Positions 42,366-50,700 of a stretch of DNA of 64,000 nucleotides are shown one piece after another. The notes beneath the pieces are model-generated. The model worked only from the letters and a program-made list of their open reading frames with translations. It was not told where the DNA came from and did not search any database. The DNA comes from Scolanthus callimorphus (taxonomy: Eukaryota > Cnidaria > Anthozoa > Actiniaria > Edwardsiidae). How positions within the stretch are numbered: position 1 is the stretch's first letter; the number at the start of each line of letters is the position of its first letter. The stretch is taken from the NCBI GenBank assembly GCA_033964015.1, contig JAWWUD010000055.1, positions 697,001-761,000 on the forward strand. The letters are read 5' to 3'. The position numbers and the translations under genes are program-made.

Positions 42366-43127
42366 ATGGAGAACACACAATTTTATCTCCATCTCCCCTC
42401 TGACAGTAGTATGGATGTATTTCCAAATAATACTCTTTCCGAATATCGGGTCCAGCTCCCTCAGCGCATTCAATTGGGAGAAGATTTTGAAGTGGCTTTG
42501 GTTGAAATCCAGTTCCCCCACTCATGGAGAAATATGCGAGCAGATTTTTTCAACCAGTTCTATCTATTTAAAAAGGATGTCGATCCTTTGGTGTGTGAAA
42601 TTTCACCTGGTCATTATCCATCTATGGAAAGTATTATCCAAGCGATGAATAAACAAATTGAGAATGGAAGTAAAGACTACAAGGAAAACGTACGTTTATC
42701 GTATGACAAACTATCACGTCAGGTTACTGTACATATTGCAGATGCCAACATGGAAGTTGCTTTCGCTAAAATGGCGGGAATTCTTGGATTTAATCGTGAC
42801 AAGAGGTACACATCAACAGCGACAGGGGAGAGAGAAGCAGATTTAGAGCACGGTTTCCACAACCTTTACGTCTACTGCGACATTATCCAGCCTCAGCTGG
42901 TAGGCGATGTTCAGGTTCCATTACTAAGGATCATCCCCGTAGAAGGAAAAGACGAAGAACGAGTGACGCGTACTTTTGTGAATCCGCAGTACTTACCGGT
43001 CAGCAGAAAAGAATTTGACACCATCGAAGTCAATATAAAGCGATCGACTGGCGAAAATTTGCCATTTCAAACTGGACGCCTGTTGACTACACTTCATTTT
43101 CGCAGAGTGTCTCCGTACTTCCACTAA
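42366..43127 (+). CDS. Minor capsid (penton-type single jelly-roll) protein
   Basis: 253 residues from the ATG at 42366 (CACCATGG, ideal context); an upstream in-frame extension begins at a GTG and is unlikely. It opens with FYLHLPSDSSMDVFPNNTLS and VEIQFPHSWRNMR, continues with SPGHYPSMESIIQAMN, and ends RLLTTLHFRRVSPYFH. This matches the conserved penton-like family of Polintons, which caps the five-fold vertices in virion models. It follows the integrase by 56 bp, and its stop is one base before the next ATG. Intact. Confidence 0.85.
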   Translation: MENTQFYLHLPSDSSMDVFPNNTLSEYRVQLPQRIQLGEDFEVALVEIQFPHSWRNMRADFFNQFYLFKKDVDPLVCEISPGHYPSMESIIQAMNKQIENGSKDYKENVRLSYDKLSRQVTVHIADANMEVAFAKMAGILGFNRDKRYTSTATGEREADLEHGFHNLYVYCDIIQPQLVGDVQVPLLRIIPVEGKDEERVTRTFVNPQYLPVSRKEFDTIEVNIKRSTGENLPFQTGRLLTTLHFRRVSPYFH

Positions 43128-43128
43128 T

Positions 43129-43584
43129 ATGGGTCGATCGACAGACTTTTATAAGACCTATTATATGAATCAAGTCCAGCAAAAGGGTGGAAATCTTCCC
43201 GCTTTTCATGGAGCGCCAACGCAACGAGGTTATGGTTTAGGCTCCATACTTAAAGGACTTTTTCGTTGGGCTGTTCCGAAAGTTTCTGCAGCTGCTAAAA
43301 CTGTAGGGAAAGCGGCCTTAAAGGAGGGTGTCGGCTTGGCCGAGGATTATCTCCAAGGAAAAGATCTGAAACAGTCGACATTGAAACGAGGCAGAAAGAT
43401 AGGCGGGCAAGTCCTTGATGAGCTAAAGTCCCAGAATGCATCACAAGAAGGGGGTAAAAAACCTACAAAAAGGCGAAAGGCAGCCAAATCGAATCAGTCT
43501 GCTCCAGCAAAGAGACAGAGAACATCTGCTCCTAAGAAAGGAAAGAAAGATCTATACGCAATCTACCATGGCCCACCCCACTAG
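43129..43584 (+). CDS. Basic virion core peptide (adenovirus pX-like)
   Basis: 151 residues. N-terminal part YKTYYMNQVQQKGGNLPAFH, then the hallmark RGYGLGSILKGLFRWAVPKV, an amphipathic Gly/Leu segment, and an Ala/Lys helix (VSAAAKTVGKAALKEGVGLA). The C-terminal third is strongly basic (KKPTKRRKAAK, PAKRQRTSAPKKGKK), suited to DNA condensation or nuclear targeting. Adenovirus and adintovirus core peptides of this type are processed by the viral protease and help package DNA. It overlaps the capsid gene by 17 bp in another frame. Confidence 0.75.
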   Translation: MGRSTDFYKTYYMNQVQQKGGNLPAFHGAPTQRGYGLGSILKGLFRWAVPKVSAAAKTVGKAALKEGVGLAEDYLQGKDLKQSTLKRGRKIGGQVLDELKSQNASQEGGKKPTKRRKAAKSNQSAPAKRQRTSAPKKGKKDLYAIYHGPPH

Positions 43585-44890
43585 ATCCTCGGAATGTAGC
43601 AAGTCCGAATTGGATTTATTTTTAGCTCCTAGTATTCAGACTGTGATTGAAAAAGGACAAATTGTCGAACACTTTCCTGTATCCAACCTGTCCGATACAG
43701 GTCCCCTTGAATTTAACATCTCGGGTAGTGGTGATGAATTTATTGATCTGAGACAATCCTGGTTGTACATCATGGTTAAATTAACAAAGGCAGATGGGGC
43801 CGATCTGGTAGAAGACGATCAAGTAGGACCTGTCAACCTTTTTCACCAAGCTCTCTTCAGTCAAGTAGACCTGACCCTCAACGATAAAGTCGTGTCATCA
43901 TCCACCAACACCAACCCCTATCGAGCCATGATGACCACACTGCTCACTTACGGATCTGACGCTAAGAAATCGCAACTCAGTGCAGAACTCTTCTACAAAG
44001 ATACCCCTGGTAAAATGGATGTGAACAACCCTCTAGCCGGTGCTGCAGCAAGAAATGAAGGGCTCTATCAGCGTTATAAGCATACTAAGAAGAGTGCCCC
44101 GTTCGAACTCATGGGTCCTTTACATCTTGACCTGTTTCACCAAGATCGACTCATTTTAAATGGCGTCACTGCTCGTATCAGACTCAACCGCAGCAAGAAC
44201 GCCTTTTGTCTCCTATCTCCTACTGACGATGCCGATTTTAGAGTAAAAATCCTCGAAGCAAAACTGATGGTGCGCAAAGTAAAGCTGACCAACGAGGCTT
44301 TTTTAGGTCTCACTGCTGCTCTGGAAAAAGTTCCCGCCCTCTACCCTATTCGTCGCGTGGAGTGTAAATCCATCTCCATTCCCACAGGAAATATGAATTT
44401 CAGACCAGACGATGTTTTCCTAGGATCCATCCCTAGACGCCTTTTCCTGGCTTTTGTAGAAAATACAGCCTTTGTTGGAGATTTCAACAAGAATCCTTAT
44501 AATTTCCAACATTTCAAAGCGACCCATGTTGGAGTCTACGTCAACGGAGAGGCCACACCCACGAAAGCTCTTGAACTCAACTTTGAACAGAAAAAGTATC
44601 TAGAGGGCTACATGAGTATGTTCCATGGTTCAGAGACCTTGTTCCACGACATAGGGAACCAGATCTCTCGAGAAGATTACAGTAAAGGTTACGCCTTATT
44701 TGGATTTGATCTGAGTCCCGATCTTGCCGCTGGCCCCCACGTCTCCCCTATAAAACAGGGAAACCTGCGTATCGAGGTTCAGTTTGGCGAAGCATTGGCG
44801 GCCACCGTGAACTGCATACTCTACGCCGAGTTTGAATCTTTGATTCAGATTGACTCCAATCGCAACGTGACCTACAACTGGAGTGGTTAG
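43568..44890 (+). CDS. Putative major capsid protein (F54H12.2-like Polinton family)
   Basis: 440 residues from MAHPTRSSECSKSELDLFLA. I chose 43568 for its perfect context (ACCATGGCC) and because the family usually begins here; the frame is open from 43436. Signatures: SELDLFLAPSIQTVIEKGQ, YPVSNLSDTGPLEFNIS-type segment near residues 36-55, SGDEFIDLRQSWLYIMVKL, VDLTLNDKVVSSSTNTNPYR, and the C-terminal INCILYAEFE-like strand. Proteins of this family are widely annotated by the nematode name F54H12.2 and sit where Polintons encode the double jelly-roll major capsid protein; that structural assignment is inferred. Its TAG abuts the protease ATG with no gap. Confidence 0.75.
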   Translation: MAHPTRSSECSKSELDLFLAPSIQTVIEKGQIVEHFPVSNLSDTGPLEFNISGSGDEFIDLRQSWLYIMVKLTKADGADLVEDDQVGPVNLFHQALFSQVDLTLNDKVVSSSTNTNPYRAMMTTLLTYGSDAKKSQLSAELFYKDTPGKMDVNNPLAGAAARNEGLYQRYKHTKKSAPFELMGPLHLDLFHQDRLILNGVTARIRLNRSKNAFCLLSPTDDADFRVKILEAKLMVRKVKLTNEAFLGLTAALEKVPALYPIRRVECKSISIPTGNMNFRPDDVFLGSIPRRLFLAFVENTAFVGDFNKNPYNFQHFKATHVGVYVNGEATPTKALELNFEQKKYLEGYMSMFHGSETLFHDIGNQISREDYSKGYALFGFDLSPDLAAGPHVSPIKQGNLRIEVQFGEALAATVNCILYAEFESLIQIDSNRNVTYNWSG

Positions 44891-45409
44891 ATGAATACCA
44901 GACAGATTACAGCTGTGTTACAAGCCGATCGGTATACCAGACCCTATTTTCAAGGTGTTTTTGCCTCGGACCGTCTCCCCTCAAAAGTACACTACCCCGC
45001 TGCCCTTGTAATGAATGTGGACCCACATAACAAACCAGGAAGTCATTGGTGCGCAGTTTATATCACCAAAGACAAGAAAGGAACTTTTTTTGATTCGTAT
45101 GGACAAGAACCCCAAGACTATACGCCTTTATTTCAAGAATTTCTAGATCAACACTGTAAAGAATAGACTTATAATACCAAATGCCTTCAAAGTCTAGACT
45201 CTAACGTCTGTGGACATTATACTCTGTACTTTTTGTTACTTCGTTGTCGAAATATTTCCACACCAAATATTGTAATACGATTTTCATCCAATACAAGAAC
45301 CAATGATCGCTATGTGTATCATTTTATTATGAAATATTATGCATATGTATTACTTAAGAATAAGAAACATGTAAAGCACCAAGTATCAAGAAGTAAACAA
45401 TCCAAGTAA
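44891..45409 (+). pseudogene. Adenain-like cysteine protease interrupted by an in-frame TAG
   Basis: The frame opens MNTRQITAVLQADRYTRPYF and contains the catalytic His in GSHWCAVYI and the Asp in GTFFDSYGQ. A TAG at 45164-45166 stops it after 91 residues. The same frame then continues without interruption to TAA at 45407-45409 and includes the catalytic-Cys segment SNVCGHYTLYFLLLRC. All three catalytic elements are therefore present in one frame, split by a single stop, and the N-terminal fragment alone lacks the nucleophile. The stop is one transition from TGG, and Trp at this place would fit the family. It normally matures capsid and core proteins. Confidence 0.85.
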
Positions 45410-45445
45410 TATAAGTCTCTTTATTGGAATCTTAAATGTTTACAT
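45410..45445. terminator. Convergent 3' ends of the two gene sets
   Basis: Plus-strand genes end at 45409 and minus-strand genes at 45446, 36 bp apart. The interval holds TTTATTGGAA, which gives a polyadenylation-like AATAAA on the minus strand (45418-45423). No hairpin terminator is visible, as expected for RNA polymerase II. Confidence 0.45.
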
Positions 45446-46201
45446 TTAACCATTAAAGTTCAGCCACCGTGGACGAGTTTGGTTCCTAGACCTTCGTGTA
45501 TTGACCCTCGTAGGCCCTACAGAAGGGCCTATGGACTGTGGTGTGTCGGGAAGGTTAAAGGCTGGGGTCTCGTCTTCTCTTGATTTTGACTTGAAATCTC
45601 GCAAAACCATCCGTCGTGTTTGATTACGCACCAAATCTTCCGGGGTGTTCATTTTCGCCAGTCCTTTCGCAAACGTTTCCCATCCCACAGGGTCAAATCC
45701 TTTACGAGTCTTTAAAAGGTCACTCACAAGATCTACCACGTGTGAGCCGACCAGCGGTTGATCTCCGAAAATCAATTGACCTTGATCATCCCATTTCATG
45801 ATTTCGGGATTCTCTTTGATTTTGTGAATCAAAAGTTTGCCTCGATTCTTAAGATTCTTGGGTAGGGAACGCAAGATCTCTTGTTCGACTTTATCTTCTT
45901 CTTCTACTTTTAGTTTCTCTTCTTTAACAGGCTCCTTAGGTAGATCGGGTTTTGTTTTCATGGTCACTGGGAAAGGCTCTTCTTTTCTTTTCTTGTAGTA
46001 CGTAAGGTAATTTTGAAGATTGTTGACATAGCTCCTAACCTTTTCTTCATCCGTCATATCTTCATTTTCTAAAGCATGATGCATGTCTGCATCCAGTCCT
46101 TTCAGTCTATTGGTCAAAGGCGCTGTACTGATCTTTTGTCTTTGTTGAAGACGCTCTAAAGTCTGCTCTGGGACCAAGACCATTTTCCTGGCGTAATTCA
46201 T
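45446..46201 (-). CDS. Polinton-conserved protein, 251 residues, function unknown
   Basis: Starts MNYARKMVLVPEQTLERLQQ. Residues 30-75 are helical and acidic (DMTDEEKVRSYVNNLQNYLT), 75-115 are charged and low-complexity (KPDLPKEPVKEEKLKVEEED), and 115-205 form a more compact region (ILRSLPKNLKNRGKLLIHKI, LVGSHVVDLVSDLLKTRKGF, VGWETFAKGLAKMNTPEDLV). It ends with a basic tail, TRRSRNQTRPRWLNFNG. The KMVLVPE start and terminal Trp-rich end recur in Polinton proteins of unknown role; a scaffolding or virion function is speculation. Its ATG overlaps the stop of the next upstream gene in the tetranucleotide ATGA. Confidence 0.65.
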   Translation of the reverse strand: MNYARKMVLVPEQTLERLQQRQKISTAPLTNRLKGLDADMHHALENEDMTDEEKVRSYVNNLQNYLTYYKKRKEEPFPVTMKTKPDLPKEPVKEEKLKVEEEDKVEQEILRSLPKNLKNRGKLLIHKIKENPEIMKWDDQGQLIFGDQPLVGSHVVDLVSDLLKTRKGFDPVGWETFAKGLAKMNTPEDLVRNQTRRMVLRDFKSKSREDETPAFNLPDTPQSIGPSVGPTRVNTRRSRNQTRPRWLNFNG

Positions 46202-46524
46202 ATTACAAACTGTTCCAGTATTTTAAGGACAGGAGGTAATAAAAGACTGAGAAAGTTTCCTCCGTGCTGGACAAGAATCTTACGTTTTTGATCTAGAGAA
46301 AAGTCTTTATCGACCAGTTTCAATAAATGTGTATCGTGTTTAAGTAACTTTTCCTTTTCTTTTGGGTTTAGAGGAACGGTGGTTTGAAGAACGTTGTAAA
46401 CACACTCGCAAATACTCCGAATGAGTTGATCGTCAGCCTCTTTCAGAATGGCTTTGGTCAGAGTAGGGTGGCTTGATGCAAGTACTTGGAGATGATGGAA
46501 GTTCTTTTTAGCTCGACGACTCAT
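46198..46524 (-). CDS. Polinton-conserved small protein with hydrophobic C-terminus
   Basis: 108 residues from MSRRAKKNFHHLQVLASSHP; a longer frame upstream to 46653 overlaps the ATPase and has no family character. The core DDQLIRSICECVYNVLQTTV, PLNPKEKEKLLKHDTHLLKL and RKILVQHGGNFLSLLLPPVL matches a short protein I know recurrently from cnidarian and other Polintons. The end is hydrophobic and could insert into a membrane or capsid interface. The stop overlaps the following ATG (ATGA), a layout more usual in compact viral genomes than in animal genes. Confidence 0.7.
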   Translation of the reverse strand: MSRRAKKNFHHLQVLASSHPTLTKAILKEADDQLIRSICECVYNVLQTTVPLNPKEKEKLLKHDTHLLKLVDKDFSLDQKRKILVQHGGNFLSLLLPPVLKILEQFVI

Positions 46525-46559
46525 GATCAAATGACTGTAGAATGTTTGCGTTGGTCTAT

Positions 46560-47200
46560 TTATACCCTTTTGACGTAGGCATATTGAGTTTCTCCAGGAA
46601 GAATATTGGTTCTGAGACGATACCTCTCTAGACAGTCGTTCTTGAGATCGCATAACAGATACCCATAAGGCTTTGCGGTCGCATCTTCGAAGCTCTCTTG
46701 CATGTATTTCACGTGACCGGGAAGATTTGACGAGCCAAGTGACTTACTTGGGAACCGTCTCTTGGGTTTTTGAATAGAAAAATGTAATGAGCATTCAGAC
46801 TGGCGTTTCTCATTTCTTTGCCTTGGATAAATACATTTTGTACCACAAAAAAGCAAGACAGGTTCTTATGATGGCAGGAACGACTAAATATCTGTGTGAG
46901 ACGGCGGTCGTTGCTTAGTTCACTCATGAGATCGTCAATCACCACAAGGTTTCGGAGGTTAGGATTCAGCTGGGATTCCAAGTCATTTGGTATGCCTTCT
47001 ACAAAAGTGATGTTAGGAATAGTTTGTTGCATCTCATCATAAGTGGGTTGGTAGATTCCATAACACCATAGGATGTGTTCTGGTGCTTCATGAATCACGT
47101 GTTCTCCCTCCTGCAAAATTTCTCTCAATAGTTGCGTCTTGCCGGATCCGCTAGGGCCAGCCACGATGGCGCTAAATGGATGTTTCAGTCTGATGTCCAT
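46560..47200 (-). pseudogene. Packaging ATPase (FtsK/A32 type) with a 1-nt frameshift
   Basis: Opens MDIRLKHPFSAIVAGPSGSG with Walker A GPSGSGKT at residues 15-22 and Walker B NLVVIDDLM near 85-93, then FVVQNVFIQG and SLNAHYIFLFKNPRDGSQV. After ARQIFP the frame runs into a stop at 46709. The expected continuation (HVKYMQESFEDATAKPYGYL, LRTNILPGETQYAYV) is in the neighbouring frame down to 46560. One base missing in the CCCGG stretch around 46718 explains it. The truncated product keeps both nucleotide-binding motifs but loses about 50 C-terminal residues. The intact enzyme would pump DNA into capsids. Confidence 0.88.
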
Positions 47201-47237
47201 ACTTCCAAATGATTCAGTGAGATAATAATAGTCCTAT

Positions 47238-47444
47238 TTATAGTTTGGGGATAACCCACTTGGGAGTCTGATTGGTCTGATAATCACGGACAACTGTTAT
47301 TGGTTGTAACTTGGCTTGCTGTAAATAAGGTGTTCGATCCTTGCTCGATAAATTATGAACTTGCGCTAAATGATTAGAAAGTTTCACTAAATATTTAGAG
47401 CCACATCCTTCAATAGGACAATCTCGACAGATTCTCCGAACCAT
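47238..47444 (-). CDS. Small C2H2-type zinc-finger protein of Polintons
   Basis: 68 residues. MVRRICRDCPIEGCGSKYLV and KLSNHLAQVHNLSSKDRTPY give one compact finger: Cys, Cys, then HLAQVH. The LSNHLAQVHxLS pattern recurs in proteins from Polinton loci. It lies between polB and the ATPase on the same strand, 37 bp upstream of the ATPase ATG. It probably binds nucleic acid; the target is unknown. Confidence 0.65.
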   Translation of the reverse strand: MVRRICRDCPIEGCGSKYLVKLSNHLAQVHNLSSKDRTPYLQQAKLQPITVVRDYQTNQTPKWVIPKL

Positions 47445-47729
47445 GTTGACGTTACCAAAGTAAAGTTGAACTGAACGAACCTCAAAATCTACTCAGATAT
47501 TTATAGAAAAACGGGGACAAAAGGTGACAAAAGGAGACAAAAGGAGACACTCTTGTGTATGTACATAGTTTATTTCTAGTATATATTTACATTACTTAGT
47601 TACTAGTATACATTTACATTACTTAGTTACTAGTATACATTTACATTACTTAAAATCTAAAAGTAGTATAGGGTATTACTTAAATATCTAAAGGTACTAG
47701 TATAGGGTATTACTAGTATAGGGTATTAC
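47445..47729. repeat. AT-rich spacer with short tandem repeats between polB and the zinc-finger gene
   Basis: GGTGACAAAAGGAGACAAAAGGAGACA (10-11-bp steps) near 47520-47547 is followed by CATTTACATTACTTAGTTACTAGTATA units and TATAGGGTATTACTTAAATATCTAAAGG units. It may contain the polB 3' end signals and the promoter of the next gene. No gene seen. Confidence 0.6.
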
Positions 47730-50700
47730 TTAAATATCTAAAGGTATGGTGCTAATGCCATCTTCGAGCACTTTACGTTTCGGATAGAAATACGAGAAGC
47801 CATCACGTGTTTGCTGATAGGTGTACATGGCATGATCAACAACTCTGAATCCTTTGTTGATTCCTGAACTCGATTGTTTGGTTAGAAGAACATTAAGATA
47901 CTTGTCTTTATCGATATCATTGGATTTTTGGTTGATACCTTTACAACTAAACTTATCATTAGACCCAAAACAGTAGTAGGTCTTTGAACTTAAACTAACA
48001 ATACCTTTTCCAGACCATTCCTCCTTGAATAAACCAGGTTTGCGTTTGTCATACGCTTTATTCTCAGGGGTGTCGGTACGCGGGAACCAGTTGTGTTTGT
48101 CAGCTTCGAATTGAGCTTTCAGCTCAGGCTTGACTAAACTCTCGAAACTCTTCCCTGCTATGGCAATATAAGCACTGTCTGTGTCCATCTCACAGTACTG
48201 GAAATCGCTACGGTCTACATACTTGTCTATAAAATCATAATAGAACTGTAGCATTCTGAGCTTTGCATATTGGTAAACGAAAAAACCGATTTGTAAGGGA
48301 AGATTTAACTTAATGTGTCGTTTACACGACTGCACTTCATACGTGTCTTCGTCAATTTGATCCAACTGTCTAAAGTAATGAGTGTTGATCAATCTACTGG
48401 TCTTGGCATCCTCGCAGTAGTCGACCTCCCTATGCCGTTCTTGATCTGTGATGGTCTTTCCGTAGCTACTGTTTCCCACCTGTCGATAAAAAAAAAGAGT
48501 TAAGTAAACAATCCCTAAGAAAGGGTCCTATGGAGTGTTTTACTTACCAATTTCATCGTATCTGCGATAATGGCTTTGTTAGGATCAGCATCCCCGGCAC
48601 GTCTAGCATCTGAGACCGCTTGCCCAAACGGTTCGAAGCATGGGATAGGATCATACTCTACCACCTGATAAATCTTAGTCACCTCGAGTCCATGGTCCAA
48701 GTACCATTTGATCAAAGGGGTAGTAAGGAGAATCTTTTCCCCGAAGAAACTTCCAATCAGACTACGCCGTGGACGTGGCATGATCTGATGATCCTCAGCA
48801 AATGACTTCATATACTCCCCGATATCATCTCTCGAGATTTCTGTATTCTTGAAAATGGGACACATCTCGGAGAAGTGGTCACGTAGATGATCGGGAACCC
48901 GGATATCGCACTCTACCACACCAAACAAATCATCTTGACGGATAGCTTTCAGGAGTTGAGCTTCAGTGAAATGTTTCTTTTTATCCATCTTTCTGGTAAG
49001 GTTGGAGTTGAGGAACTGACTGATAGCGTGGTTCTGTCGTTTTTGTTTCACCCACTCGCACTCATACATCTCGATGACGGTGTACCCCTGATCTCGAAGA
49101 TACTGGGTGTTGGCCTTAGTTTCCTCATAGAGTTCTGCCATAGGTCTCTGCCTCCGCTCATTAAATTCTTGATCCTCAGTGAGATGACAGGGATGACCAT
49201 GCCAGTAGCAGCCTAGTAAGAAATGATATGTCAATAGGAGGAAAAAAAATGGGAAGTGAAGTGACTAAAACTCACCATGAAATTGAAAGATGGTCTTGGA
49301 CTCTCGATGATACCCATCCACTGGAAGCTTTCTAGGGCCAATCCGCTTCTCTACATCATTCCCCTGATGACGGATCTTGATATCTCGCTGCTTTGCCTCC
49401 CATTCCAACCATTCTGTAGCCATACGAACGCCTCCTTCTCTTTTAAACCCCGTCTCTGCTCGTCGTCGTGTGAAATGACCTGTAGCCATGGGTTGCATAA
49501 TAGCCCAGAGATAAAGAGCGTTTGCATCATAGCCCACGATGTTCTGACAAAGCTTAGGAAACTGGCCTTTGGCTTGCATCTCATGCTCTCGTAGATTGGT
49601 GACACCTGCCTCGTGGTAGCGGTGGAAGATGATCGAGGGTCCACCTACCATGTTGTCTTTGTATAGTTTGTAGAGATCTTTATTCTTCTCGTCAATGAGA
49701 GAGAAAGTGACGTCGGAGGGTAGGGTTTGGAAGAGGTATCTTAAGGTTACGCCAGGGATAGAGATTCCTTGCTTGAGCATGTCAATGTGTCGGTTCTTCC
49801 AAAAGGTACACATCTTTTTCACCGCTTTACAAAAGGGTTGAACGTCTAAATTATTATACCATACGAGGAAGTCTTTCATCGTTTGCATGTTGTTTTCCCT
49901 CCAGACTTGTTCGCAGTACTGGTATTCTTCTTCTGAAATGTTACTACCCTTGAGAGAGGAGTAGAAGGACGAGTGTGGAGGAAGACTGGGATGGTTCAGC
50001 TTGTCAAGGGAATCTACCCACTCGTAGGGGAAGAACCCTTTAGTTTGCTCGCACTCATACGCCTTTAAGAATTTGTCGTATGAGAAGCCTGGAGCGAGGA
50101 AGTTAGTAATGTCTAGAAACTTGAGATGGTTGGTCTTGAGGCACATGTAGTTGTTGTTGCGTTTGATGGTAAGATCGACGGGTTCTTGCTTGACAAGGAT
50201 AGGGAAGAGGAATTCTTTACAGACGTTTAAATCGTATTTCCCAGAATTGAAACCCAAGACTGGAAGCTCTTTCAAGTGTGTCTCCAACTTTTTCTTTAAG
50301 GTCTCGATAAAGTTATCTCCTTCTTTCTCCTCCTCCTCTTCTTTTTGTGGTGCTGGAGTGGGATCCCCGAGTTCGTGGTTTATAGCTCGGTAAAATGAGG
50401 GGTCTTGTTCTTCCACTTGTTCATCGTTGACAAAGGCACGGTCTTCTTCAGTTTCTTCCTCTTCTTCTTCTTCCTCCTCATCCGACACCAGCAAATCTTC
50501 TTCATCCAAATCTCCATCTCGTACCTTCTGTTCTTGAATCATTTCATCCAGAGCATCAAAGATATCTTCAAATTTTTCTTTCATCTTCCTATAACTTTCC
50601 TTACTGATTTCGAGGAGGTAATCAACCATGGACTTGACCAATTCTGTAGAGTCTCCCTCCGAGACAAAGCATTTGGGATCTTTATAGCCAGAGACATTAG

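Noticed and set aside
43436..43567. 44-residue N-terminal extension of the capsid gene
   Set aside because: It overlaps the core-peptide gene in another frame, and the ATG at 43568 has a perfect context and family-typical start.
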